Below, piece by piece: positions 33,634-42,515 of a DNA stretch of 64,000 nucleotides. How positions within the stretch are numbered: position 1 is the stretch's first letter; every line of letters starts with the position of its first letter. Under the pieces are notes generated by a model, which was not told where the DNA came from, did not search any database, and was given only the letters and a program-made list of their open reading frames with translations. Source of the DNA: JAKVBK01 sp022447275 (lineage in GTDB: Bacteria > Pseudomonadota > Alphaproteobacteria > Rhodobacterales > Rhodobacteraceae); assembly GCA_047125605.1 (NCBI GenBank), contig CP138932.1:992001-1056000 (forward strand), given 5' to 3'. The translations under genes and the position numbers were made by a program.

Positions 33634-33690
33634 TGCGGTCTCCGCTTCGTGGTGCAGGCCTGCAAGGTGATCTCGCAGACCGACGCGCGT

Positions 33691-33719
33691 GGCTTAGGTC
33701 TCCCAGTCGCGCAGGTCAA
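33691..33719 (-). promoter_or_regulatory. Candidate promoter of the nuo operon
   Basis: On the minus strand TTGACC (33719-33714) and TAAGCC (33696-33691) are spaced by 17 bases, about 58 bases before the nuoA ATG. The -35 is good and the -10 weak, which is common in high-G+C alphaproteobacteria. The surrounding 240 bases contain no gene. A seven-base inverted repeat (ACAGGCT / AGCCTGT, 33769-33792) lies further upstream and may mark the end of the leucine-degradation transcript. Confidence 0.4.
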
Positions 33720-33873
33720 CGCAACCATCGGGTTTGGCGCCAAGATAAACGAAACTGCGCCCGGAAACACAGGCTTCCGTCATTCAGCCTGTCCCATTTT
33801 GCCGCACCCTTCCGGCGCGATCGCACAGGGCAAGGCCAGCGATCCGAGGGCTCTGCGCCTCAAAGGTGCCCGA

Positions 33874-34656
33874 TCAGCCGCCCGACCAGCCGGGTTTCCG
33901 CTTCTCGAAAAAGGCTGCGATTCCCTCGGCGGCCTCCTGCCCGTCCCACCGCGCCAGCAACGCCTCGACCGATCGCTCAACCGCTGCTGCGTCAGGGGCA
34001 GCCCCCAGATCGAGCGCCAGCGCCTTGGCCGCTGCCACAGCACCGGGGGCGCAGGCGAGGTAAGGCTCAGCTTCCTGTGCAACCTGTTGATCCAGATCCT
34101 CAGATGCAGCGACGCGCGCAACCAACCCTAGATCACGGGCTTCTTGCGCGTCGAAAATCCGCGCCGACATAAAAACACGCCGTGCCGCCCCCTCGCCCAT
34201 CCGGGCTATCACATAAGGGCCAATCGTAGCCGGGATCAGGCCCAGCCGCGTTTCGGTCAGGCCAAACTTGGCCTGCGCCACCGCCACCACGCTGTCACAA
34301 ACGCTCATCAAACCAACCCCGCCTCCGAAGGCATTGCCCTGCACGCGCCCGATGACCGGGCGACGACACCGGTTCCAAGCGCCCAGCATATCTGCCAAAG
34401 CCCGTGCCTCTCGGGCCCGCGTGGCCCGATCCGCAGCCATCTGATCGCGCATCCAGCCCAGATCGCCGCCCGCGCAGAAACTGCGCCCCGCCCCGGTGAG
34501 CACGATCACGCGCGTCTCATCGTCATCCGACAGATCCATGGCCGCTCTGTGCAGGTCTGCAATCATCTGCGCCGACATCGCGTTGTGCTTTTCCGGCCGG
34601 TTCAAAGTGACCGTCGTGATACCGCGCCCGTCCCGGGTGATTTCAAGCGTGTCCAT
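33874..34656 (-). CDS. Enoyl-CoA hydratase family protein, probable methylglutaconyl-CoA hydratase
   Basis: This is a crotonase-fold protein of 260 residues. It has TVTLNRPEKHNAMSAQMIAD, the oxyanion-hole segment GAGRSFCAGGDLGWMRDQMA and VQGNAFGGGVGLMSVCDSVV, and ends with GIAAFFEKRKPGW, usual for the family. Its place in a cluster with ivd, mccA, mccB and HMG-CoA lyase makes 3-methylglutaconyl-CoA hydration the obvious role (step 4 of leucine breakdown). Crotonase sequences alone cannot settle substrate. The start overlaps the HMG-CoA lyase gene by 14 bases with AAGGGAG upstream. Confidence 0.9.
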   Translation of the reverse strand: MDTLEITRDGRGITTVTLNRPEKHNAMSAQMIADLHRAAMDLSDDDETRVIVLTGAGRSFCAGGDLGWMRDQMAADRATRAREARALADMLGAWNRCRRPVIGRVQGNAFGGGVGLMSVCDSVVAVAQAKFGLTETRLGLIPATIGPYVIARMGEGAARRVFMSARIFDAQEARDLGLVARVAASEDLDQQVAQEAEPYLACAPGAVAAAKALALDLGAAPDAAAVERSVEALLARWDGQEAAEGIAAFFEKRKPGWSGG

Positions 34657-35515
34657 CTACCGCTCCCTTGCGCATGGCCCGGGCCATCTGCCCGGCGCGC
34701 GCCAGCTTCTCTGCATCCAGTCCCGTCTCGTATCCCAGGCCGCGGACCAGCGCATCCACAGCCTCAGAAGCCACATTACCGGGCGCGCCCGGGGCGTAGG
34801 GGCAGCCGCCCAAGCCGCCAACAGAGGCATCAAAAACCCGCACCCCATGGGAGAGCGCGACCTCAATATTGGCCAACGCACGACCGCCCGTATCGTGGAA
34901 ATGACCGGCCAGAGCCCCTGCCGGCACCCGCTCAAGGACCGCCGTAAGCATGCGGTCCACACGTTCTGGCAAACCCTTGCCCAATGTCTCCCCCAAGGAG
35001 ATTTCGGTGCAGCCCATCTGCCACAGGCGTTCTGCCACATCCGCAGCCGCCCCGGGCGGCACGGCGCCCTCAAACGGGCAGTCGGTGACAACGCTGACGT
35101 AGCCGCGCACGCCAACCCCGTGAGCACGCGCCTCAGCCACCAAGGGCACGAACCGCGCAAGGCTATCGGCGACAGACGCATTGAGATTGGCCCGCGAAAA
35201 TCCCTCCGTGGCGGCCCCGAAGACAGCAACCCCATCCATTTTGGCGACTATGGCACGGTCCAGCCCTTGCGCATTGGGGGTCAGCGCCCAGTATTGCACG
35301 TTGCGGGCCCGCATAATGCGCGCCATCACCTCGCCGCTGTCGGCCATTTGCGGCACCCATTTCGGACTGACAAAGCTGGCCGGCTCGATCCGCGCAAAGC
35401 CGCATTCTGACAAGGCGTCGACAAGGGCGACCTTCTCTTCTGTGGGGATCAGGCGCGCCTCGTTTTGCAGGCCGTCCCGCGGCCCCACCTCGAAGATTTC
35501 AACCGGCGCGCTCAT
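34643..35515 (-). CDS. Hydroxymethylglutaryl-CoA lyase
   Basis: The enzyme splits HMG-CoA into acetyl-CoA and acetoacetate, the last step of leucine degradation. The 290-residue TIM-barrel protein starts EIFEVGPRDGLQNEARLIPT, the catalytic Arg-Asp segment of the family. It has ARIEPASFVSPKWVPQMAD and AGHFHDTGGRALANIEVALS (metal ligands). The active-site loop GGLGGCPYAPGAPGNVASE holds the catalytic Cys. The ATG overlaps the upstream GST stop (ATGA). All catalytic residues I know of are present. Confidence 0.96.
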   Translation of the reverse strand: MSAPVEIFEVGPRDGLQNEARLIPTEEKVALVDALSECGFARIEPASFVSPKWVPQMADSGEVMARIMRARNVQYWALTPNAQGLDRAIVAKMDGVAVFGAATEGFSRANLNASVADSLARFVPLVAEARAHGVGVRGYVSVVTDCPFEGAVPPGAAADVAERLWQMGCTEISLGETLGKGLPERVDRMLTAVLERVPAGALAGHFHDTGGRALANIEVALSHGVRVFDASVGGLGGCPYAPGAPGNVASEAVDALVRGLGYETGLDAEKLARAGQMARAMRKGAVDGHA

Positions 35516-36186
35516 GCGCCCTCCTCGGGGCGTACGACCGGCAGCGGCGGGTAAAACGCCCGATCATAGAGCACCGTGGCCCCATCGGGCATGGCCTTCC
35601 CATAGGCCGGGCGGGCCTGCAGCGCGTCCATCCAAGCGCTTAGCGCCGGGTAAGGCTCCAGCGACACGAAATGGCGCGACATATCAACGGCCTGGCCCAC
35701 GGCAATATCAGCGGCGCTGAACCCGCTTTCCAGCAAAGTGACACGGCCCTGCAGCGCCTCTTCAAGCGTTGCAAAGCAGCGCGCCAAACGCTTGGCCTCA
35801 ATCTTGGTGACGATCGGCGAGCGCATCCAATCCTCATAGAGCGCCACGTGCTGCTGGGTGAGCGCGGCGGAGTGTTGGCTGAGCGTTTCCGCGAAATGCA
35901 GCCATTGCAAAAACGCTGCCCGTTCGCCCGTTCCGGGCTGGGGCGCCAAGCCCTTTTCAGGATGCTGCTCGCACAGCCATTCTAAAATCGCGCCGGATTC
36001 GAGCATTATCTGGCCTTCCACCTCCAAGGCAGGCACCCGGCCCGCCGGGTGGATCGCCCGGTATTCCGGGGCATGAAGATTGGCCCCGAAGGCATGTTCC
36101 ACAAGCTCAAAGGGCAGGTCCATCTCGTGGAGCAACCACAAAACACGGACCGAACGGGTGCCGGGGCAATGGTGTAGGCGCATCAT
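35512..36186 (-). CDS. Glutathione S-transferase family protein within the leucine-degradation operon
   Basis: This 224-residue protein has a thioredoxin-fold N-terminus, MRLHHCPGTRSVRVLWLLHE, then HPAGRVPALEVEGQIMLESG (cis-Pro and ES glutathione-binding motif). A helical C-terminal domain includes LESGFSAADIAVGQAVDMSR (N-capping box). The catalytic position resembles Ser-containing bacterial GSTs. It overlaps mccA and the HMG-CoA lyase gene by ATGA at both ends, so it is co-translated with the pathway. No leucine-pathway step needs glutathione, so a protective role against reactive enoyl-CoAs or an unrelated task is possible. Confidence 0.92.
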   Translation of the reverse strand: MMRLHHCPGTRSVRVLWLLHEMDLPFELVEHAFGANLHAPEYRAIHPAGRVPALEVEGQIMLESGAILEWLCEQHPEKGLAPQPGTGERAAFLQWLHFAETLSQHSAALTQQHVALYEDWMRSPIVTKIEAKRLARCFATLEEALQGRVTLLESGFSAADIAVGQAVDMSRHFVSLEPYPALSAWMDALQARPAYGKAMPDGATVLYDRAFYPPLPVVRPEEGA

Positions 36187-38132
36187 GGGGCGTCCTCCTC
36201 TGCTTCAAGGCGCACAAGCGCTGCGCCAGCTTCCACTTGGCTGCCCGCAGCCACAAGGGTTTCTGCAACGATCCCATCGCGGGCTGCGGTGAGCGTATGT
36301 TCCATCTTCATAGCCTCGAGGATGGCCAGCTTGTCACCGGCGCTGACGGCGCTGCCGGCAGAGACCAGAATGGCGCGCACCAACCCGGGCATGGGTGCAA
36401 CCGCCACATCCGAGCCCGGACCATCCGCCTGCTTGCGCGCCAGCGGATCCCCCAGCACCCAACGATGTGTCGCCGTGCCAAAGACAGAAACAGTGTCCCC
36501 GGCACGGGCCACGCGGCTGTAACGGATGCCATCAATCTCCCAGCCTAAGGGATGCTTCACGGCGATCAGCGCGTCTGCAGCTTCCTCCCCCAGATGCAGC
36601 GCCACACGGCCCGGCCCCAGCACTGTGTAGCCATAGGCAACATCGTCAAGCACGACGCGCTGCAAGGGCCTGCTCCACAGAGCAAAGCCGCTGTCCCAGC
36701 GATCCGCGCCCTGCCAAAGACCTGCTGCACATAGAATAGCCGCCCCAAGGGCCGATGGCGCAGGTGCGGGCTGCGCCAACAAGACGTCTGCCGCGCGGGC
36801 AATGACCCCAGTGTCCACAGCGCCCGAACGGTAGGCCTCGGTGCCCGCAAGGGCGTGCAGGAAATCCCGGTTGGTGGCCAGCCCGATCACCTCAACCTGT
36901 TCCAAAGCCGCCCGCAGCCGGGTCAGGGCGATATCCCGCGTGGCCCCGTGGACAATCAGTTTGGCGATCATCGGATCGTAGTAGGGCGAGACATCATCCC
37001 CCTGCCCCACGCCGCTATCGACGCGCACGCCCTCTGGAAACACCAGATGCGCCAATCGACCCGTGGATGGCAAAAACCCCGTCTGGGGATCTTCGGCATA
37101 GAGGCGCGCCTCCATCGCGTGGCCCTCCAAAGGGATTGCCTCCTGCGTCAGGGGCAGCGGCGCGCCGGCGGCCACGCGCAATTGCCACGCCACCAGATCC
37201 TGACCTGTAATCGCTTCGGTCACCGGATGCTCAACCTGCAGGCGGGTGTTCATCTCCATGAACCAGAAGCCGTCTGCGCGCGGGGCGCCCGCACCATCCA
37301 CGATGAATTCCACCGTGCCCGCTCCGACATAGCCGATGGCCTGTGCCGCCCGCACGGCTGCGGCCCCCATGGCGGCCCGCACCTCGGGGGCCATTCCCGG
37401 CGCGGGCGCTTCTTCGATCACCTTCTGGTGGCGGCGTTGCAGCGAACAGTCCCGTTCGTTGAGATGCACCACATTGCCGTGGCTGTCGCCAAACACCTGC
37501 ACCTCGATGTGACGCGGGCTTTGGATATATTTTTCGATCAGTACCGCATCATTGCCAAAAGCGGTCCGGGCTTCCGCTTGGCAGGAGGCCAGCGCATCGG
37601 CGAAGGCATCTGCGCTGTCGACCACGCGCATTCCTTTGCCGCCCCCGCCCGCAACGGCCTTGATCATAACTGGATAGCCAATCTCTGCGGCCGCCTGGGC
37701 CAGCGTATCCGCATCCTGATCCGCTCCGTGATAGCCCGGCACCACCGGCACATCGGCCTGCGCCATCCGGGCTTTGGCGGCATCCTTCAGCCCCATCGCG
37801 CGGATGGCCGCCGCCGAGGGCCCGACAAAGATCAGGCCCGCCACAGCAATTGCCTCTACGAAGTCGGGGTTTTCTGACAGAAACCCATAGCCCGGGTGAA
37901 TGGCCTGAGCGCCCGTTTGCAGCGCGGCCTCGATGATTTTGTCTGCCCGCAAATAGCTTTCGGCCGGGGCCGCTGCGCCGATACAGACGGCCTCATCCGC
38001 CATCGCAACATGGGCCGCGTTGGCATCAGCTTCAGAATAAACCGCGACGCAGCGCAGCCCCATGGACCGCGCCGTGCGCATGATCCGGCATGCAATCTCG
38101 CCCCGATTGGCAATCAACAGGGTGTCAAACAT
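36183..38132 (-). CDS. Methylcrotonyl-CoA carboxylase biotin-containing alpha subunit
   Basis: The alpha subunit carboxylates its own biotin with ATP and bicarbonate. The 649-residue protein has the biotin-carboxylase domain (LLIANRGEIACRIMRTARSM, VAGGGGKGMRVVDSADAFAD, EMNTRLQVEHPVTEAITGQD), a BT-type middle region, and a C-terminal biotinyl domain with the biotin site EAMKMEHTLTAARDG. It pairs with the beta subunit upstream to convert 3-methylcrotonyl-CoA to 3-methylglutaconyl-CoA. The gene context (ivd, HMG-CoA lyase) distinguishes it from propionyl- or geranyl-CoA carboxylase alpha subunits. BirA, encoded downstream in this window, would modify it. Confidence 0.94.
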   Translation of the reverse strand: MFDTLLIANRGEIACRIMRTARSMGLRCVAVYSEADANAAHVAMADEAVCIGAAAPAESYLRADKIIEAALQTGAQAIHPGYGFLSENPDFVEAIAVAGLIFVGPSAAAIRAMGLKDAAKARMAQADVPVVPGYHGADQDADTLAQAAAEIGYPVMIKAVAGGGGKGMRVVDSADAFADALASCQAEARTAFGNDAVLIEKYIQSPRHIEVQVFGDSHGNVVHLNERDCSLQRRHQKVIEEAPAPGMAPEVRAAMGAAAVRAAQAIGYVGAGTVEFIVDGAGAPRADGFWFMEMNTRLQVEHPVTEAITGQDLVAWQLRVAAGAPLPLTQEAIPLEGHAMEARLYAEDPQTGFLPSTGRLAHLVFPEGVRVDSGVGQGDDVSPYYDPMIAKLIVHGATRDIALTRLRAALEQVEVIGLATNRDFLHALAGTEAYRSGAVDTGVIARAADVLLAQPAPAPSALGAAILCAAGLWQGADRWDSGFALWSRPLQRVVLDDVAYGYTVLGPGRVALHLGEEAADALIAVKHPLGWEIDGIRYSRVARAGDTVSVFGTATHRWVLGDPLARKQADGPGSDVAVAPMPGLVRAILVSAGSAVSAGDKLAILEAMKMEHTLTAARDGIVAETLVAAGSQVEAGAALVRLEAEEDAP

Positions 38133-38296
38133 CTGAACCCTCCTTCACCAGCGTGCGGGCAGGTCTCGAAAAGGCTCGGAAAGACGCAGCATAAAACATG
38201 AGCTTATCACCACAGAGCATTGAATTCGTGTGTATATTATCGAATTTTGAGGCCTGCGCCCCGAACGCCTTCTCCAAAATCATCACCCCCATCGCA

Positions 38297-39901
38297 CTAC
38301 ATCCGGAACACGCCGAAACGCGTCTCTTCAATCGGGGCGTTGAGCGCTGCGCGCAGGGAAAGGGCCAACACTTGACGGGATGTACGCGGATCAATGATGC
38401 CATCATCCCAAAGCCGCGCAGACGCGTATAGCGGGTGGGACTGGTGCTCAAACATGTCGATCGTGGGCTGTTTGAAGGCTGCTTCCTCCTCCGGGCTCCA
38501 TTGCCCGCCCTGTCGTTCGATGGCATCCCGCTTCACTGTGGCCAAAACGCCCGCAGCCTGTGCCCCACCCATCACCGAGATGCGCGAATTGGGCCATGTC
38601 CACAAAAAGCGCGGTTGGTAGGCCCGCCCCGCCATTCCGTAGTTGCCAGCCCCAAACGATCCGCCGATCAGCATGGTGACCTTGGGCACGTTGGTGGTGG
38701 CCACGGCTGTCACCATCTTGGCCCCGTGGCGGGCAATGCCTTCATTCTCATACTGACGCCCGACCATGAATCCGGTGATATTCTGCAGGAACACCAGAGG
38801 GATACGCCGCTGTGAGCACAGCTCGACGAAATGCGCACCTTTCTGCGCAGCCTCCGAGAACAGAACCCCATTATTGGCGATGATCCCAACCGGGCAGCCC
38901 TCCACATGGGCGAACCCTGTCACGAGGGTTTCGCCGAACCGGGCCTTGAACTCGTCAAACCGGGACCCATCCACTAGGCGCGCAATCACTTCACGCACGT
39001 CATACGGGGTCGACAGACGCGCAGGCACCACACCGAGGATTTCTTCGGGATCATAGGCGGGCTGTTCCGGCGTTGCCCAATCGACGCTGGCGGGGCGCAT
39101 CCTGTTGAGGCCCTCAACAGCCCGCCGTGCCAGTGCCAGAGCATGGGCATCGTCTTCGGCCAGATAATCAGCCACGCCGGACAGGCGCGTATGCACGTCG
39201 CCGCCACCCAGATCTTCGGCCGAGACGACCTCGCCCGTGGCGGCCTTCACTAGCGGCGGACCGGCAAGGAAAATCGTGCCCTGCTCTTTGACAATGATCG
39301 TGACATCGGACATCGCCGGCACATAGGCGCCGCCCGCGGTACAAGACCCCATCACAACGGCGATCTGGGCAATGCCCTTCGCGCTCATCCGGGCCTGGTT
39401 ATAGAAAATGCGGCCAAAATGATCGCGGTCTGGGAACACTTCATCCTGATTGGGCAGATTGGCCCCGCCGCTGTCCACAAGGTAAATGCAGGGCAGATGG
39501 TTTTCCTCAGCGATTTCCTGAGCGCGCAGGTGTTTTTTCACGGTGATGGGGTAATAGGTGCCGCCCTTCACGGTGGCATCGTTGCACACAATCATGACCT
39601 CTTGCCCGGACACGGTGCCAATCCCAGCAATGGCACCCGCGCAAGGCGCGGCCCCCTCATACATGTCATGGGCCGCAAAGGCCCCGATCTCCAGGAAAGG
39701 GCTTCCCGGGTCAAGCAGGCCCGCCACGCGCTCGCGCGGCAACATCTTACCCCGCGCGACATGACGCTCACGCGAGCGCGCGCCTCCGCCCTGCGCAGCC
39801 GCCTGTGCGGCCCGCGCCACCTCTTCGATCGCATCCAGATGTGCGCTTCGATTGGCTTTGAAATCTTCTGACCCGGTCAGGATCTGGCTGTTCAATTTCA
39901 T
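38297..39901 (-). CDS. Methylcrotonyl-CoA carboxylase carboxyltransferase beta subunit
   Basis: The beta subunit moves the carboxyl group from biotin to 3-methylcrotonyl-CoA. The 534-residue protein has two crotonase-like carboxyltransferase halves: LLDPGSPFLEIGAFAAHDMY, SCTAGGAYVPAMSDVTIIVK and FLAGPPLVKAATGEVVSAED in the first. FLQNITGFMVGRQYENEGIA and GGSFGAGNYGMAGRAYQPRF are in the second. The start ATG 39901 (MKLNSQILTGSEDFKANRS) is used; the open frame upstream to 40096 covers an overlapping small frame. A 164-base gap separates it from mccA. Confidence 0.95.
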   Translation of the reverse strand: MKLNSQILTGSEDFKANRSAHLDAIEEVARAAQAAAQGGGARSRERHVARGKMLPRERVAGLLDPGSPFLEIGAFAAHDMYEGAAPCAGAIAGIGTVSGQEVMIVCNDATVKGGTYYPITVKKHLRAQEIAEENHLPCIYLVDSGGANLPNQDEVFPDRDHFGRIFYNQARMSAKGIAQIAVVMGSCTAGGAYVPAMSDVTIIVKEQGTIFLAGPPLVKAATGEVVSAEDLGGGDVHTRLSGVADYLAEDDAHALALARRAVEGLNRMRPASVDWATPEQPAYDPEEILGVVPARLSTPYDVREVIARLVDGSRFDEFKARFGETLVTGFAHVEGCPVGIIANNGVLFSEAAQKGAHFVELCSQRRIPLVFLQNITGFMVGRQYENEGIARHGAKMVTAVATTNVPKVTMLIGGSFGAGNYGMAGRAYQPRFLWTWPNSRISVMGGAQAAGVLATVKRDAIERQGGQWSPEEEAAFKQPTIDMFEHQSHPLYASARLWDDGIIDPRTSRQVLALSLRAALNAPIEETRFGVFRM

Positions 39902-40056
39902 TCTTTGGCCTCCAGAGCCATTCGGTAAGGGGGCAGGACATTGCGCACTGGGTTGGCCGCGTTGCGAGCGCTGCGCTTTCGGTGCTGGAGCCCGGTCGAC
40001 AGCCCCATGTTCAGCGCGCGGACGCGGCGTGAGGTTGGCAGCGCGGCGTAGCTCAT
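39898..40056 (-). CDS. Small basic ORF of 52 codons coupled between the EcsC-like gene and mccB
   Basis: The ATG overlaps the EcsC-like stop (ATGA) and the TGA overlaps the mccB ATG (ATGA), so the frame is joined at both ends. The peptide begins MSYAALPTSRRVRALNMGLS, is Arg- and Ala-rich (HRKRSARNAANPVRN) and ends MALEAKE. It has no Cys and no membrane helix. GGAGG within its last codons is the mccB Shine-Dalgarno. The composition resembles short DUF1127-like or coupling peptides, but I do not recognise a family. It might serve only to keep ribosomes on the message. Confidence 0.45.
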   Translation of the reverse strand: MSYAALPTSRRVRALNMGLSTGLQHRKRSARNAANPVRNVLPPYRMALEAKE

Positions 40057-40886
40057 GTCTCAGGCTCCTCCGCGGGCGCGGGCGCTTCCCCCGCAACCGG
40101 CCCCGGCAGCAGCTGCCGTGCCATCAGCCATCGTTGGCGATAGGCATATCGGGCCGCGCGGCTGACGTCGGTTTGGAAACTGGCATTGACAGAGGCCGCC
40201 ACGACGCCGCCCACGATTGGCACCACGCGGCCAAGACCGCGGCCCGTAAGGCTGAAACCCAGCTGCCGGGCGATCCGCTCGATCACCTTGTCACGCAGCC
40301 ACTCGCCCCCCTTCTCCGCCACAAGACGGCCCTCTGGGCTGCGCAGCCACACAGCCATACGATTGAGCGCAGCGATACTTTCATCCCGGGTTTCGCCCGC
40401 CTGCGAGCTCGCCACCTCCAACACCATGAGACGAAATGCGCGCTCATCGGCGCTGTCGCCGTCAAAGCCGTAGGTGGCGCCCGTTGCGCGCACGTTGCGC
40501 ACCGCAAGCGTGATCGTTGCCGGGATATCGACGGTCAGCCCTGCCGCGCCAAAAAACCCCGACGCCGCACCTGTGGCCGCATTGGCCCCGGCGGCCCAGC
40601 CCTGCACCCGCACCGCCGCCCGCTCGCAGGCGGCAATATCGGTCACGTCATGGCCAGAAATCCCGCTTGGCATGGTGGCCCCGGCCAGCCGATCTGCAGC
40701 GGCCACCCCACGGCGCACCACGGCGGGCGGGATCACGGACCCAAAGACAGAGCCGAGGGGGGCCGTCAGCCGCTCGGCCCCGCGGCCCAGACGGGTTGGG
40801 CGGGCCTCTTCAAAGCTGCGCTGGGCCTCAATGGCCTCGGCCACCGCATCGCGCAGGCTGTCTGGCTTGGATGGCAGTTTGGCCAT
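40053..40886 (-). CDS. EcsC-family protein
   Basis: The 277-residue protein matches the EcsC family (first seen beside a Bacillus ABC transporter, function unclear). Typical features are DRLAGATMPSGISGHDVTD, GAASGFFGAAGLTVDIPATI, RATGATYGFDGDSADERAFR and a C-terminal RVVPIVGGVVAASVNASFQT. It has amphipathic or membrane-associated helices rich in Gly and Ala. The ATG overlaps the acyl-CoA synthetase stop (TAATG). EcsC proteins often sit near catabolic or envelope genes; a place in the leucine operon is suggestive of membrane-linked support but not diagnostic. Confidence 0.85.
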   Translation of the reverse strand: MAKLPSKPDSLRDAVAEAIEAQRSFEEARPTRLGRGAERLTAPLGSVFGSVIPPAVVRRGVAAADRLAGATMPSGISGHDVTDIAACERAAVRVQGWAAGANAATGAASGFFGAAGLTVDIPATITLAVRNVRATGATYGFDGDSADERAFRLMVLEVASSQAGETRDESIAALNRMAVWLRSPEGRLVAEKGGEWLRDKVIERIARQLGFSLTGRGLGRVVPIVGGVVAASVNASFQTDVSRAARYAYRQRWLMARQLLPGPVAGEAPAPAEEPET

Positions 40887-42424
40887 TACAGCACCTTTTC
40901 CTGCAGCATTGCGCGCAAGGCCCCACGTCGGATTTTGCCGGTTACTGTCATGGGAAGTTCCGGCAGGAACACCACTTTGCGAGGATACTCATGGGCCCCA
41001 AGGCTTGTTTTCACCAACGCAGCAAGGGCGTCTGCCAGCGCGTCTGAGCCCGTTGCGCCCGCCCGCAAAACCACGCAGGCCACAACGATCTGCGTGCGTT
41101 CCGCATCTGGCTGGCCGATAACGCCCGCGCTGACCACATCGGGATGGGTGATCAGGCAATCTTCGATCTCCGCGGGGCCAATCCGGTAGCCGGCAGAGGT
41201 GATCACATCATCTTCGCGGCCCTGAAACCGGATCGCCCCCGAGGGCTCTTTGATGCCCCGATCCCCGGTCAGCAGCCAATCCCCCGCGAATTTCTTTGCC
41301 GTGGCCTCGGGGCGGTTCCAATAACGCAACATCATCGAGGCCGAGCCGCGCCGCACCGCGATATCGCCCTCGCCTGCGGCATCGGCATTCAGCACCGTTA
41401 CCTCATGGCCCGGAACCGGCCGCCCCATTGCGCCCGGCTCCACCGAAAAGGCGGAATGGCATGACGAGACGATCATGTTGCATTCCGTCTGCCCGTAAAA
41501 TTCGTTGATGGACAGGCCAAAGGCCTTACGCCCCCAGGCCAGCATCTCGGGGCCCAAAGGCTCGCCCCCGGACGCCACAGAGCGCAGGCCCGGGACATGC
41601 ATATCTGCCGCCTTGAGCATCCGCAGTGCCGTTGGCGGAAAGAACACATTGCGCACTTTGTGTGCGGCAATCAGCGCGGCGCAGGCCTCGGGCGTGAACT
41701 TGTCAAACCGCGCCGCCACAACTGGCGCGCCATGCCAAAGGCCGGGCATGAGCACATCAAACAAGCCCCCGATCCAAGCCCAATCCGCCGGTGTCCAGAG
41801 CACATCCCCCGGCTGTGGCAGATGATCATGGCTGATTTCGACGCCCGGCAAATGCCCCCGCAACACCCTGTGCCCATGCAGCGCCCCTTTGGGTGCGCCG
41901 GTGGTGCCGGATGTGTAGATCAGAACGGCTGGGTCTTCCGGGCCGGTGTCGGCCGTGGCGAACGGGGCGGTGTGCGAAACCGCTTCGGGGCTCAGATCGG
42001 CCTCTGGCACCATCGCGTCAAACCCCAGGGCCTGCACCCGGCCAGCCCCTTCCGCATCGGTGATGACACAGGCGACATCAGCATCTTGCAGGCGCACTTT
42101 CAGGCCATCTTCTCCGAACAGCACAAAGAGCGGAATGGAAATCGCGCCGAGCTTCCAAACAGCGATGTGGCCGGCCGCTGTCCAAGGGTGCTGGGTGCGC
42201 AGAACGCCCACCCTGTCACCCGGTCGGACACCGCGTGCGTGCAAGCCATGGGCCAGGGCATCTGACATCTGTCGCAACTGACCGAAGGTGACTTGTTGCC
42301 CGGTCGGGGCATCGATGATGGCCAGCCGTTCAGGCTCGGTCTCGGCCCAGCGGTCACACACCTCATGGGCCATGTTGAGCGCTGCTGGCAGATCCCAGCC
42401 GTTTTGCTCGGTCCACACCGTCAT
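40886..42424 (-). CDS. AMP-binding acyl-CoA synthetase
   Basis: This 512-residue adenylate-forming enzyme activates a carboxylic acid to its CoA thioester. It shows the P-loop-like AVLIYTSGTTGAPKGALHGH, the NEFYGQTECNMIVSS (A5) motif, WLLTGDRGIKEPSGAIRFQG (A7/A8) and GRRDDVI-type hinge (QGREDDVITSAGYRIGPAEI). The C-terminal catalytic Lys lies in LPMTVTGKIRRGALR. The sequence is of the acetyl/propionyl- to medium-chain synthetase type. In a cluster starting with isovaleryl-CoA dehydrogenase it may make isovaleryl-CoA or recycle acetoacetate; the substrate cannot be read from sequence. Confidence 0.92.
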   Translation of the reverse strand: MTVWTEQNGWDLPAALNMAHEVCDRWAETEPERLAIIDAPTGQQVTFGQLRQMSDALAHGLHARGVRPGDRVGVLRTQHPWTAAGHIAVWKLGAISIPLFVLFGEDGLKVRLQDADVACVITDAEGAGRVQALGFDAMVPEADLSPEAVSHTAPFATADTGPEDPAVLIYTSGTTGAPKGALHGHRVLRGHLPGVEISHDHLPQPGDVLWTPADWAWIGGLFDVLMPGLWHGAPVVAARFDKFTPEACAALIAAHKVRNVFFPPTALRMLKAADMHVPGLRSVASGGEPLGPEMLAWGRKAFGLSINEFYGQTECNMIVSSCHSAFSVEPGAMGRPVPGHEVTVLNADAAGEGDIAVRRGSASMMLRYWNRPEATAKKFAGDWLLTGDRGIKEPSGAIRFQGREDDVITSAGYRIGPAEIEDCLITHPDVVSAGVIGQPDAERTQIVVACVVLRAGATGSDALADALAALVKTSLGAHEYPRKVVFLPELPMTVTGKIRRGALRAMLQEKVL

Positions 42425-42515
42425 GGCAAATCTCGGGCGGGCACACCCTTCGCGGACACGTCATATCCGGGCCACGGGATGGCCCCACCATGACAGCCCT
42501 GTGCCCGGCGCCCCA

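Noticed and set aside
38125..38292. Possible 55-codon minus-strand frame between mccB and mccA overlapping the mccA start
   Set aside because: It has no start/stop overlap with mccB, its overlap with mccA is eight bases out of frame, and its A+T-rich, irregular composition looks like a leader rather than a protein.
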